Positions 34,428-45,999 of a DNA stretch of 64,000 nt are shown one piece after another. The number at the start of each line of letters is the position of its first letter. The stretch's first letter is position 1. The stretch is from Ochotona curzoniae. Taxonomy: Eukaryota > Chordata > Mammalia > Lagomorpha > Ochotonidae. Below the pieces are notes generated by a model. It had not been told where the DNA came from, searched no databases, and was given only the letters and a program-made list of their open reading frames with translations. The position numbers and the translations under genes were made by a program. The DNA is taken from the NCBI RefSeq assembly GCF_017591425.1, contig NW_024465751.1:7440001-7504000 (forward strand), in the 5' to 3' direction.

Positions 34428-34650
34428 GGAGTGGAACTGTGGCACAATGGTTTCAAGCACTCCTATAATACCAGCAGCTCATATGAGCACTGATTCAAGT
34501 TCTTGCTATTCCTCTTTTGATCCATCAACCTGCTAATTTGTCTGTGAAAGCAGCAGAAGATGGCCCAAGGTCTTGGGTATCTGCCACCTATATGGAAATC
34601 AGGGATAGAATACTTGCTCCTGCCTTTGGCCTAGTACACTTCCTGCTATA
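34428..34650 (+). mobile_element. Diverged CSINE-type SINE, plus strand, 3' part lost
   Basis: 'ggaactgtggcacaatggtt' at 34432-34451 resembles the A box region. 'tgatccatcaacctgctaat' at 34518-34537 and 'gcagaagatggcccaaggtc' at 34553-34572 identify the body. It fades out before the usual tail. Confidence 0.7.
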
Positions 34651-37082
34651 GCAGTAAGAAAGATATTGTGGTTGGGATTCTTGGATTGGTCATAACGAGA
34701 GCGAGGACCACAGTTGCACTTTGTATGTGACATTTTCATTGTAGATACATGTATCAACCTTTCATCACTCCCTCAATGTTTTGAAGCTAAGATATCCATT
34801 GTGTTGGGAATGCTGTTTGTAGTGTTTATCATTTCTCTAGTAATGACTTTCATAATCTGATAATTCCATTGTATTCCTTAGCAATTCAGTAATTTGTTCA
34901 GAGAGAGCTGGACCATGAATGGTCATTTTGGATGCTACATCCTTCCAGGATGATGATAAACACTTAGCATTGAGTTTACAGCGATCCTTAAAACCTAAGG
35001 GCAAACAGTCCTAGCAAAGGCCAGGGTCATCAGCTTTTATGATCCAAAACTAAGGAAGAATTAATATGTTAAATATTTATTTATATACTTAGTATATTTA
35101 ATGTATTAAAATTAGTTTATAGGTAGATGCTTGAGGAAACCAGAAGAATTGAAGCTGTGAGAAGATCTGACCATCTGTGTGTGATTAGGGGATCCAGTTC
35201 AGTAGAGTTGAGCACCAAACTGAAATTTCAAAGTGATTGAGAAAGCTCAGCTACCAACTGAGATAAAATGTGAATCCGTAAGTTGGCCGCAATTACATAG
35301 AGCTACAAAATAGCTCAGACACAAATGAACAATGCAAATGCTATGTAAATAGATGGAATACTTTGTTGTTTAAGAAGTGATGACCAAAAAAATATGTTTA
35401 TGCTCATTGCAGACACATTGCTTTTCAAATATTTTGAATCTATGATGGATTGCAACCATGGAGGCAGAACCTGCAAAGATATCAAGAGTCAACATTATGT
35501 ATGTATGTGTGTGTGTGTGTGTGTGTGCATGCATATACATGTTTATGCAATATTTTCCTACCTCCAGATGGTGTTACTCCATTGAAACATAAAATCTCCT
35601 ACAGAAGCTAATTTTTGGATCTGCGTAGTGATAAATAAGACCTTATATAAATTAAATAGTCCTGAAGGCCAACAAATTAAGAAAATCAAATTTCAAATAC
35701 AACCAATATAGAAAAATATTCTAATAAAATATTCCTATAAAAACTTACAAAAATGTTTTAAAATTTAGATTAATATCTGGCCAATAAAATTAATTTGATA
35801 TATAAACAACAGTAAATAATTATGTCAGATCTGCAAGAATATTATTTATTTCTAAATTTATACTAACACGCTAAGCCTCTTTGCTTAATAATCTAGATAT
35901 ATTTTTCATGTATTCTAACTCTGTGCTTGATTTATTCATGACATCTGATGTCTCATGATCATTATTTTTTAAAACTTTTTTCTCTATGAAAATTATGCCC
36001 ATTCATTTCCATAAAGTGAATACATTATCCATTCTTCTTTGTAAGATAGAATTAAGTATTAGGCTTATACATATTTCGAGTAAAATTTTCTGAACTGACT
36101 TAAAGTGCCACTGCACTACCAAATTTCTATGTCAATTGCTAATTTTTATGGAAACCTTTCATCAGATCTTTTACATTTCAAGTTTATCAGGAATATGTTA
36201 ACCACAATCACTATAAGTATCTTCATCATCTAAAGATAGTTTTGTGTTTTATTCTGATGCCTCCCAGCAAGAACTTGGAAATCAAGGCAGACCATTTCCT
36301 CAATAACAACAACAAAAGAATGTCTCTGAGACTTGTGATAAAGGATGTGGCCAGGTACACCAGTCAGTCTGGAAGCCCCTCTGTTAGTCGCTTGTGGACC
36401 AGGCCAGTGGAGAGTCTGGATGTCCAGCACTCGGGTAAGACAGAATGGGTTTCCAGAACTACTCATCTAGGCTGAAATGAAATAAAGATTAACTGCATGA
36501 GACTGGATGAGCGGATGGTGGATGACTGTGGATTTTGTTTGGAAGAATGTTGTTGATTTAATGTTCCATTTTTGGAATATACAAAATTCATTCTTTTCTC
36601 TCAAGCTAGGCTCATTTACTGTAAACAGAAAGATAACTTCCATTTCCCTCTTTGTGACTTGCTCATACACCATTTGGAAAGTCTTTTAGAATATTCACAT
36701 CCTCCTGGCAATCACAGGTACTTTGCTAGATTCTATGAAAGTCTCCCCTCCTTGTTAAGGACCAGCTACAGCCGCTGATGGGACCCAGGCACTCTGATGA
36801 TGGGAAACAGGCATCTTCAACAGCATCTTAAACCCAAGACCAAAAATCACCATGGAATACAACTCAAAACCTGTGAATTGTTTGTTTCTGAAATGTTTCA
36901 TTTGATATTTTTCTGCAATAATTGATCTTGGGTAGATGAAATCACAGAAAATAAAAATAAACCTATAGCTAAGTGATTCTGTATTACACAAAGGTGACAG
37001 GAGCAGATGAGTGTGATTGTGATGCTTTAAATACTCTCTCTGTTTTAATACTCCATCTTCTGTATATACAAAGCCTCTTTCT
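34651..37082. other. Unannotated AT-rich stretch with a TG microsatellite
   Basis: Apart from (TG)n at 35506-35527 I recognise no element. Overlapping small frames around 36230-36780 on both strands have no domain. Confidence 0.5.
35506..35527. repeat. (TG)11 microsatellite
   Basis: Perfect TG run following two TATG units. Confidence 0.97.
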
Positions 37083-37355
37083 GGGGCCAGAGCTGCGCTG
37101 TGTCAGTTTAGGTCGCCACTTGCAGCACCAGCCAGTAAGAGCACTGGTTTGAGTCCTGGGTGCTCCCTTTTGATCCAGTTCCTTTCTAATGAACCTGGGA
37201 AAGCAATGATGACTCAAGTTCTTGTAACTTTGCACCCATCTGGGGAAACGTGGAAGAAGTTCCTAGCTCCTGGCTTCAGACTGGTCAAGCTCCAGACCAC
37301 GTGATCATTTGGAGAGTGAGCCAGGGGATACAAAACTGTTCTGCTAACAGAAAAA
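37083..37355 (+). mobile_element. Old CSINE-type SINE, plus strand
   Basis: 'actggtttgagtcctgggtg' at 37143-37162, 'ttgatccagttcctttctaa' at 37170-37189, 'cacccatctggggaaacgtg' at 37233-37252 and 'ctagctcctggcttcagact' at 37262-37281. The tail is absent or replaced by the L1 that starts directly after it. Confidence 0.8.
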
Positions 37356-37374
37356 CACAAAATTATTTATTTAT

Positions 37375-38420
37375 TCTTCATACAAAAACTAACTCACAAT
37401 GAATCAAGGATATAAACCTAGGACCAGAAACCATCAAATTACCAGAGAAAAGCATAAGGAAGACACTCTGTCTTTGGCATAGGCAAAGACTTCTTGGTAA
37501 TAAAAACAATAGACAAATGAAATTACATTGAGCTAAGATGCTTCTGCATAGCAGGGGAAACACCCAACCAAGAGACAACAAACAGAATGGGACAAAACAT
37601 TTCCAAGCTATGAATTTGACAAAGGATTAACACCCAACACATTTACATATGCTCAAGAAACTCATCAGCAACAAAACCATCCAGTGAAGAAATGTGATAG
37701 AAATATTAACAGGCAATGCTTAAAGGTTGAAATATAAATGCCAAGAAACACACGAGAAGGTGTTCTGGATCAATAGCCATCGGAAACACAAACAAAACTA
37801 CACTTGGCTTCACTTCACCCCAGTTGCAATGGCTTTCATCCAAAAATCTTAACAATGACAAATACCATTGGTTGGAATCTAAAATTTAGGCAACCATTAT
37901 AGAAGACAGTATACCGATTCTTCAGGAATCAAAAAACAGGTCTAAAATGTGACCAAACATTTTACTCTTGGTAAAGTACCCAAAGTAAATGAAATTGGCA
38001 TATGAAAGAGATATCTATACCACCATGTTCCTAGGAGCTGAAAAGGAAATTGTAACATACGTACATAATGGAATGCTACTTACTTAGTCATACGAAGACT
38101 GAGTTCTTGTCTTTCATGACTAAATGGATGCGTTTACACATCATTATTATTAGTGAAAAAACAGTCAAATGCATGAAACTGACATTTTGAGATTTGATCA
38201 TTGCTTGTAGCCCTTGTTTATGATTCTGAGAAACAACTGTCGATCTGTTGGCTACCTTGTGAATTTTTTATTCATTGTTGGGCTAAGCTTTTGATTATAA
38301 AGTAAATTGAAAGAATTTCATTATAAAATTGAATGAAAATATAAGGAAAGAGGAGAAATGTGACTGAGGAAGTTGAGATAGAGAAGTAATATTAAGCTCC
38401 TAAAACTAATATCTAAAATA
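37375..38420 (+). mobile_element. Old L1 3' portion (ORF2 end plus 3' UTR), plus strand
   Basis: It reads in sense as degraded L1 ORF2 C-terminal sequence. 'ataaacctaggaccagaaac' is near 37411, 'gcttctgcatagcaggggaa' near 37540, 'gcaatggctttcatccaaaa' near 37827, and 'gtacataatggaatgctact' near 38061. A 3' UTR follows with a purine-rich stretch near 38340-38390 that matches 45420-45480 by eye. Many stops; dead. Confidence 0.8.
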
Positions 38421-38424
38421 TAAA

Positions 38425-38645
38425 TATAACTTATATATTTATATATTTAGATATATAAAACTATATATCTAATATACATCAACTACATGTAATGTATTAC
38501 ATATTACATATAATATATAATGTATTAGATCTCTATATATAGATATTATATATTTATATAATAATAGTGTATCTACATATAAAATCTAAATCTGTAATTC
38601 TTTGTTTTCATATATAATAATAAATATATGGTACATATATATTAT
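38425..38645. repeat. AT-rich low-complexity (TATA-type) repeat
   Basis: About 220 bp almost free of G and C, with many 'tatata' blocks and self-complementary stretches. It follows the L1 tail and may have expanded from it. Confidence 0.9.
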
Positions 38646-39354
38646 ATAAAAATTAAACATAAAACTGTCTATTTAAATGAATAAATGATTAACCTGGTAA
38701 AAAAGAAATCTTTTATCTTAAGCTATTTGTTATTCATAGTCATTCCACAGACTTTATGCCTTTCATGTAATCAGATCTCTACTCACCTTTACAAAATCTA
38801 GAAACTCCTGTTATTCAGGTTTCTTATTTTCATGACAACATAACTCTGTGAAGATTTAATATGGGCTTGTCCTCATGCTAATAGGAAACAACTGGGAATA
38901 TTTACAATCCAACCATGGTTTATTATGCAATGTCTTATTTGGGAACATTTATTTAATCAAGTATGACAGATATTTTTAAGTACTTAAGGTAGCCTTTGCG
39001 TGACAATGTTTACAAAATTTCCTTTAGGGAAAAAGGAATTGGAACTTGGTTTACAGAGAATTTATACATGAGGAAGAAATGTCATTTCCCAGCAAGTTGG
39101 GGAATTTTATGGCATTTGAGTGATCTCAATCTAGAGACATTCTTCATGATGTTCAGTTTTGCCTGTCCCTAATGTGACACTTCTTGGCGTGACTTGGCAA
39201 GATCTTCCTATTGCTGTGGTCTCTCCTATTTAGGTTTTTCTTAATCAACTGAAAAATTATATTTTTTTCCTCTTGACAATACTAAAGTTATCATTCAATA
39301 TTTGATTTTTGGAAATGAACATACAAAAATTTGCTAGGAAATTTGAAAAATTTT
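38646..39354. other. Unannotated AT-rich sequence
   Basis: No element recognised. Confidence 0.5.
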
Positions 39355-39660
39355 AAAAAGATTTGTTTTTTTACTTGAATTTCAGAGTTACAGAGAAACA
39401 GAGAGAAAAAAAGAAACAGATCTTCCATCAAGCTGGTTCTCTTCTCACCCAATTGGCTGCAAGGCCAGAGCTGGGCTCATCTGAAGCTGGGATCCAGGAG
39501 CTCCTTCTGGGTCTCAGGGACTTGGGCCATCCTGTGCTGCTTTCCCAGCCCATAAGCAGAGAGCTGGATGTAAACAGGAACAGCTGGGACTTGAATTGCT
39601 GCCCATGTGGGATGTCATGCTGCAGGCAGGGCATTAACTCCTACATGTCACCATGCCAGA
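39355..39660 (-). mobile_element. CSINE-type SINE, minus strand
   Basis: Reversed tail 'ttttaaaaagatttgttttt', 'gcaaggccagagctgggctc' near 39459, 'gctttcccagcccataagca' near 39539, 'tgcccatgtgggatgtcatg' near 39600, and head at 39640-39660. Moderately diverged. Confidence 0.88.
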
Positions 39661-40004
39661 GGAGGAAATTTGAATGTTTAAATAAAAAGGACAGTGAATT
39701 ACTAAGAAATATTAATTAAAAGGTATTAAAAGTAGAAATGGGAAATAACATGTTCGTAAAGATATCTAGTGAAGACTTTCTTAAATAATCAAGGGCAAGG
39801 TAAAATCAACACAAAATATAGAAACATAGTCTGTTAAAATTGAGTATTTCTCCAGTATGAAGATTATTCAAAAAGTGAAGAAAAGATCATTTACAGTATC
39901 TTTTTAACAGAAGACCCCTAATCCATGCAAAAAATGTCATTTCAAGAGAGAGAAAATCAAATTCTAGCTTTCTATTATTATGTTTGATCATAAAATTCTT
40001 CCAA
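39661..40004. other. Unannotated AT-rich sequence
   Basis: Short gap between a SINE and an L1 with nothing recognisable. Confidence 0.45.
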
Positions 40005-40325
40005 AATATATTTAGGTATTTTATTATTCCATGTTACAGTTCTATAGGATCCAGGATTTCTTTCCCCCCTACCAAATTCCCCCCCCCACCACCATTTTCC
40101 CCCATGTCATTACAGCAGTATAGTCCTCCACAATCAGTCATAAGTCCATCATTCTACTATTTCAGTGTATATTGATATTGTAGACATGGATAACGGCAGA
40201 GGGTCAACATCCCATTGTAAAGATGTATTTAACAGTTTCATTAGGAGTCCATCTTTGATTGTAACTTCATATCTGCATGTGATAGTCTCTATTTGTTATT
40301 ACATATCCTCTCAAATGAAAAGCCA
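40005..40325 (-). mobile_element. L1 3' UTR end, antisense, with C-rich (G-rich in sense) tract
   Basis: On the minus strand this is the terminal L1 3' UTR. A run of G tracts (C tracts on plus, 40064-40103) is followed by a phrase equivalent to 'cctatagaactgtaacatgg' and an A/T-rich end. That order matches the 3' end of the L1 insertion at 2836-2940. Confidence 0.75.
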
Positions 40326-40591
40326 TAAGCCAAAATCAACAACTGAGAGAAAGGTACAAAATTTACAAGTTAAACAACATGCTGCTGAATGACCAATGGA
40401 TCACTGAAGAAATTAAAAAGAAAATCAAAGGCCTTCCTGAAGACAATGATGCTATTTTGTGACCTTGGATCAGTGAAGAAATTAATAAGGAAAACAAAAA
40501 CTTACTTTTGAATGAACGAAAATAAAAACAAGAATATCAAACTCCCTCAGATGTAGCAAAAGCTTACTGAAAGGGCTATTGATCTTGTATT
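40326..40591 (+). mobile_element. L1 ORF2 fragment in the opposite orientation, nested
   Basis: 'tgctgctgaatgaccaatgg' at 40380-40399 and the following 'atcactgaagaaattaaaaa' are sense L1 ORF2. A related phrase recurs ~69 bp downstream ('ggatcagtgaagaaattaat', 40468-40487), so the fragment contains a partial internal duplication or two joined variants. It sits between two antisense L1 pieces. Confidence 0.7.
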
Positions 40592-41035
40592 TTGCATGAG
40601 GGTTGCATTATATCAAAGAAAAGATACGATATTTGTCCCTTAGGAACTGACTAGTTTCACTGAGCACATGGTTTCTAGTAGACACCATTTGGTTGCAAAT
40701 GGTGAATCTCATTCTTTTTAATGGCTGAGTAATATTCCATGGAGTAGTTGTACCACTGTTTCTTCATCCACTCCTCTTGGGACAGGCACCTGGGCTGTTT
40801 CTGCATGTTTTCTATCATAGATTGTACTGCTGTAATATAGGATTGCAGAGCCCTTTCTCATATGCAGATTTCATCTCCTTTGGATATATTCCCAGAAGTA
40901 GAATAGCTGGGTCATCCTGCAGATCCCCATTTTCAGTTATCTGAACACTCTCTAAGCTGGCTTCCATAGTGCTAGTACTAGCCTACACTCCCATCAAGAA
41001 TGGAGTAGGTTACCTTTTTTCCTACATCAAGTTTT
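40592..41035 (-). mobile_element. L1 fragment (ORF2 end/3' UTR start), antisense
   Basis: Antisense landmarks: 'ctcattctttttaatggctg' at 40708-40727, 'agtaatattccatggagtag', 'tttctcatatgcagatttca' at 40854-40873, and 'agaagtagaatagctgggtc' near 40893. It continues the 3' UTR at 40005-40325 after the nested fragment. Confidence 0.8.
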
Positions 41036-42077
41036 TATTTAAAAATGTATAAATTAGCCCACTAAACCTGAACCAGTGTTAACTATCAGAAATGAAACTC
41101 TGATCCCATGAACTTGCCACAACTTTATTCAGTTGTGTTTCATGCTTGTTTCACATTCTAGGACAAACACTCATTCATTCTACTTTAGAATAAAATTATT
41201 CTTGTTCTTCTAACAAAACAGATCTTGTATACTCTGTCTACCAAATGACCCTCACTGCCACTATCATTCCTTTTACAATGCTGTCCTCACACATTGATTG
41301 TAACTTTTAATTATACTTACTGCATAAAACCTTGGTAATCACAGAAAAAAAACTATTGCCTGAAAATTGATTAAAATAGCAAGATGGAACTCATTTGTGC
41401 TATTGTGGTAGGGGAGAGAGATTTTAGCACAGAACTTTGCTTAGCTCCCAGGATAACAGAACAGCTGGGGATTTACATCCCAGCAAGCAGGGAAAAGAGG
41501 CGGGTAGTAAGAAATCGTTAGCTGGAGCATGATAAGATGTCAATTTTGCTAAACAAATTTAATAAGATTCTTAGCAAAGGCAGGTCTAGAACCTAGGTAT
41601 CCTACGTTGAAGGTGAGAAATTTGATCAAATATCAAGAAAGGACAAAAATCAAGAATGGGAGGATTTATTAAAATGCATTAGGAAGAATCCTTGCCAAAA
41701 CATCGCTGGTGAGATGAAGGTGGAAGCACAGTCAAGAAAAGGTCCTGGGGGGGGGCTTTGTTAGTGATGTTGAGAGCAGTGTTTTCACAGGGTAATTGTG
41801 CTTTCCCGCCTGTGTTGTTCTGGACTAGCAAGTTTACCAATGCACCTCATAATCTTTGCAGTTATAAATAATCCGTACGGAACAACATATTTTTCCCATG
41901 TGACAAAAATAAATATGTTCATTACCAGATCCAAAATATAGCTTTTCTGCATCATATAATAAAAAGCATCAAAATATAAATATATACTTAGTAATTAAAT
42001 GCTTCAGTATTTACCTTACTTAGATATAATCTAGGTATCTAATGTATATTCATTAATTAACTCAGCACTGGATCAGG
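41036..42077. other. Unannotated sequence, G9 run
   Basis: No element recognised. A G9 homopolymer lies at 41747-41755. Confidence 0.5.
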
Positions 42078-42405
42078 GTTTTTATTACTATTATTATTAT
42101 TGGAAAATCAGATACACAGAGACGAGGAGAGACAGTGAGGAAGATCTTCCATTCACTAGTTCACTCCCCAAGGCCAGCGCAACAGCCAGAGCTGAGCTGA
42201 TTCAAAGCCAGGAGACCAGAACCTCTTTCAGGTCGCCCATGCAGATGCACCATCCCAAGGCTTTGGGCTGTCCTCGACTGCTTTCCCAAGCCACAAGCAG
42301 GGAGCTGGATGGGATGCGGGGCTGCTGGGATTAGAACTGCCGTCCATATGGGATGCCAGAGCATGCAAGGCAAGGACTTTAACCACTAGGCTACTGCACT
42401 AGGCC
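42078..42405 (-). mobile_element. Well-preserved CSINE-type SINE, minus strand
   Basis: The reversed A-tail contains (TTA)n (42081-42103). Body: 'gaggaagatcttccattcac' at 42137-42156, 'ggctttgggctgtcctcgac' near 42260, B-box complement 'ggattagaac' near 42328-42337, 'tatgggatgcc', head end 'aggccc'. Confidence 0.93.
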
Positions 42406-42959
42406 CAATCATGGTTTTAAGTTACCAGAAGATCACAGAAATCATCTTCAAGATGACATACTAAAAACCATAATTAATTGCTTTTAAAATAAGATTTGTC
42501 AAAATAATTATTCAATTTGACTAAATTCGAACTTACATTTTATCATTATAAACACATAGCATCTAAAATGAAATCGTATTAAACCAGGAAGTCTGCATAA
42601 ATTGAGGAAGAAAATGCATTAATAGAGTAATGCACATTTACATAATACTAATAACTCAAAGGCAGACTTCTTGGAAGCGTTGAGATCTTGGACTGGCCTC
42701 AGTGGAGGTACAAGACCAGGAGAGGCGGTGAGGAGTTTCAAAGGTCCTGAACAAGGCCTGCTGCTCTACATTAAGAACAGGCGTTATCCACCATACCTCA
42801 AAGAACTTACTGCGCATGCTTCTCATCAGATCAGAAGCACGGTTTGTATTGGATTCCTCACTATCAGATTTTTATTCATTATGAATACTTTCATTTTGTT
42901 GCCTCAGGAATGTGTGCTTTTCCTTCCCAAAGGAAACTTGACAAGGTTCTCTCCCATGC
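42406..42959. other. Unannotated sequence
   Basis: Nothing recognised. The frame at 42671-42967 has no domain, and its terminus runs into the LTR-like block. Confidence 0.45.
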
Positions 42960-43550
42960 TCTACTAGCCTAACGTCAGTGCCTACCACATGCTTCATGCT
43001 AACGGACACAGTTCCAGCCACTGCACCACAAATGCCAGCCTTGAGAAGGAGAAACCACTCCCCATCCACGCCCCGTCTCTTAGCAATGGCGTTGCCATGG
43101 AGACTGCCAGTGAGCTAGTTCCCAGTTACTCCCTCCTTCGCGGCTCTTGTCTATGTAACTTCTCAAGCTCTTTCCTTTCTATACCTGCATTACAATGTAG
43201 GATTTGTTGGGACCCTAGGTCTGATCCCCGGGTCTCTTGAAAGTTGGTAGTTCATCTAAACCGTTAACAGAAAGCCCTACACCTGGGGATGTTCCAAGTG
43301 CTAAGACAGTGCACTGGGAACTTCACTAAGGAGCCTTTCTGCACATCCCCAAAACCAGTGTTTTTCAGAGTTCGTATGGCACTGTGCACCCCTCCAAACA
43401 AGCTGTGTAAGCATGGACTCTGTCTACGATCCACAGGCAGTGAGGACTCAAACGAACTGCAGGCATAACCCTCATTCTCTCCTGATCTCCCCAATCCATG
43501 TCCACTCTGATTCTGTCCTCGCTAAAATAAAGTTTTCTTTACTTTAACAT
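42960..43550 (+). mobile_element. LTR-like block (tentative)
   Basis: A GC-richer ~590-bp block in AT-rich DNA. It ends in 'cctcgctaaaataaagtttt' at 43517-43536, that is, a polyadenylation signal AATAAA shortly before an abrupt return to AT-rich DNA. It holds 'gttgccatggagac' (43091-43104). This layout suggests a solo LTR of an endogenous retroelement. I could not identify matching terminal repeats, a family or a target duplication. The frames at 42989-43240 and 43264-43494 have no domains. Confidence 0.35.
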
Positions 43551-43554
43551 AAAA

Positions 43555-43800
43555 TGAATCATTTATTTATATAAGAGACAGGGTTGCAGAGAGAGAGGGA
43601 GAGACAGTGGAATAAAGTTTGGAATGCATTAACTCATAGATACACAGCTAAGGGTTCTATTCACACTGCAGATACATGCTGAATTTAGCTCCCAGTTACA
43701 GTCTCTCCCAGGCCTGGCTGCTAAGGGGTTACTTGAGGTGTGGACCAGTGAATGGAAGCCTGCTCCTATTTCCCCTTTCTTTATAGATGCCTAGACAAAC
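43555..43800 (-). mobile_element. Possible SINE remnant, minus strand
   Basis: 'catttatttatataagagac' at 43561-43580 followed by a GA-rich linker looks like a reversed C-repeat tail. The rest is too diverged to align by eye. Confidence 0.35.
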
Positions 43801-43898
43801 TATGCTGCGAAAGTCAGATTAATTTGTGCGTTTTCTCAAATCCTTTCATCAATTTTCCTCAGGTTTTCATTCATTTAAAACATTTATAGCTCATTTGT

Positions 43899-44223
43899 TT
43901 TGTTGTTGCTTTTAGTTTTAAAGATTTATTTATTTTTATTGGAAAAGTAGATATACAGAGAGAAGGAGAGACAAAGATTTTTTGTCCACCAGTTCAGACC
44001 CCAAATGACCACAATACCTGTGGCCAGGAGCCATGGGCTTCTTCCTGGTCTTCCATAGAGGTACAGAGTTCCAATACTTTAGGCCATCCTCTACTGCTTC
44101 TCCAGGCCACTAGCAGGGAGCTGGATGGGAAGTGGAGCAACTGGGACTGGGACAGGAACCAGTGCAACAGAATCCAGTGCTTGCAATGGGAGGATTAGCC
44201 AACTGAGCCATCACACTGGGCCC
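43899..44223 (-). mobile_element. CSINE-type SINE, minus strand, with probable TSD
   Basis: Reversed tail 'ttttaaagatttatttattt', 'gtccaccagttcagacccca' near 43984, 'ctccaggccactagcaggga' near 44100, and head 'gccatcacactgggccc' at 44207-44223. 'gctcatttgt' at 43889-43898 recurs at 44228-44237 (14 bp with one mismatch when extended), a probable target duplication. Confidence 0.9.
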
Positions 44224-44808
44224 TATTGCTCATTTGTAAAGAGGGTGATTAAACCACAAACCTGACCTACTCTGCATTCTCATGAAGGGCTCAGTTTTCT
44301 AGCAGAATCAGAAACTGGTTTGGATCATGGAAAAGGGGAAGCTATGACACATTTATCCAAACGTAAGTAAAAGCGAGTAGTAGATAGAATAAATAATAGA
44401 TACCATGTAGGTACAAGTACATTGTTTGGTTTCTCGCATTTTATTCCAACTTTTGCTAAGTGGTTTATCACTCACCATTTGATACATTAGTTAAAATCAA
44501 TTGTTTAATTTTACTCTTTTTATGGAAAGAGTATTATTATTAATATCATTTTAAAAGAAAGTAATTTTGTTGTCTTTTTATTGCCTTGCTCATGATTTAT
44601 ACTGTCATCTCCCTTTTGGTGTCATGCATTTATTTAATACATGAGGGTAAGCATATTGTGCTAGTATTTCTGTACTTCAAGTAATGACATGAGCAGTGCT
44701 TTTGCTAGTTAGTTCTTTTTTGATATTATTATGTCACAATTTGCGTATTTTCACTGTTTCTACCAAACATAGAATCTATTACATTTTATTTTAAAATTTA
44801 GAAGAAAA
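44224..44808. other. Unannotated AT-rich sequence
   Basis: No element recognised beyond the probable right TSD at 44228-44237. Confidence 0.5.
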
Positions 44809-45140
44809 AGCCTGGCACGTTGGTTCAGTGGCTAAATCCTCGTGATCCCATACAGTCACCAGTTCACGTCACAACTGCTCCACTTCCATTCCGGCTCTGT
44901 GCTTGTGGCCTGGGAAAGCAGCAGAGGATAACCCAAGGCCTTGGCGCGCTGCACCTGTGTGCAAGACTTAGAAGAAGCACCTGGATCCTGATTTCAAATT
45001 GGAAGAGCTCTGGCCATTGTGGCTACTTGGGGAGTGAGCCAGGGAAAGGAAGCTCCTTCCGTATATCCTTCTTCTCTTTGTAAATCTGCCTTTCCAACAA
45101 AAATAAATCCTTAAAACTTTTAGAAAAAAAAAAAAAAAAA
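44809..45140 (+). mobile_element. CSINE-type SINE, plus strand
   Basis: Head 'agcctggcacgttggttcag' at 44809-44828. The segment after 'taaatcctcg' is shortened, so 'tgatcccata' follows directly. Body 'gcttgtggcctgggaaagca' at 44901-44920 and 'acttggggagtgagccaggg' near 45024. The tail is 'aaaaataaatccttaaaac' with A17 at 45124-45140. Confidence 0.92.
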
Positions 45141-45349
45141 CTTTTTAAATGGAAAATCCCAGGATACCCAGAATGAATAGTATATATGACAATACTGGAA
45201 TTTTTTTAATCCTAAAATTTTGTTTTGGTTAGTTTTAGAGTTCTCTTCAAGTTTCTATTAAATATACCTTTTGCATTTAAAATCATTTGAAATTTGAGTA
45301 TTATTTATGGTTCTTGCTATACTCCAGAGAAACAGTAATTATTCTATTT

Positions 45350-45535
45350 ACCCCTTGTTGATTTTTTATTTAGTAAAAAATTGGGCTTGCAATTACAAAG
45401 TAAATTGAAAGTATATCATGGTAAAAATTAAGAGAAAAATAAAAATGGAAGGTGAAGGGAAAGCAGGAGAAAGAGTTGGAAATATTGTGCTCTTAAAATA
45501 AATATATAAAATACATGAACTTTGCTCTCATCCAT
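45350..45535 (+). mobile_element. Old L1 3' UTR tail
   Basis: 'acaaagtaaattgaaagtat' at 45396-45415 and the following purine-rich stretch match 38300-38400 by eye ('aaagtaaattgaaag' occurs in both). It ends with 'taaaataaatatataaaata'. Only the tail is present. Confidence 0.6.
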
Positions 45536-45656
45536 AAATTTAAAAATGTTAGTCCAGAAAATCATGTGAAAGAAAGGTAACTATAGTTCATCAAATTTTT
45601 TTTATATTTTTATATATTAATATGAATTTTTAGAATTCTTTCTATTTTCCATTGCA

Positions 45657-45669
45657 TTTTCTCTGATTT
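45657..45669. repeat. SINE TSD, left (13 bp)
   Basis: 'ttttctctgattt' recurs exactly at 45987-45999. Confidence 0.85.
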
Positions 45670-45984
45670 TTTTTTAAATATTTATTTCATTTTTATTGGA
45701 AAGCCAGATCTACAGAAAGGAAGATATTCCTTCCGATGATTCACTCCCCAAGTGGCCACAATGACCAGAGCTGTGCTGACCAGAGCCAGGAGCTAGGAAT
45801 CTTTCCTGGATCTCTCACACGGGCGTAGGGTCCCAAGGCTTTGGGCCATTTTCGACCGCTTTGCCAGGCCAAGATCAGGAAGCTGGATGGGCAGCAAGGC
45901 TGGGGGATTAGAACTGGCACCCACATGGGATCCTGGCGCATGCAAGGCAAGAACGTTAGCTGCCAGGCCTTTGTGTTGGGCCTC
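45670..45984 (-). mobile_element. CSINE-type SINE, minus strand, with 13-bp TSD
   Basis: Reversed tail 'tttttaaatatttatttcat', 'ttattggaaagccagatcta' at 45692-45711, 'atgattcactccccaagtgg' at 45736-45755, 'gggattagaactggcaccca' at 45904-45923 covering the B box, and the head to 'ttgggcctc'. The tRNA-like head carries an expanded 'ccaggcctttgtgttgggcc' end. Confidence 0.93.
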
Positions 45985-45986
45985 AT

Positions 45987-45999
45987 TTTTCTCTGATTT
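45987..45999. repeat. SINE TSD, right (13 bp)
   Basis: Exact copy of 45657-45669. Confidence 0.85.
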
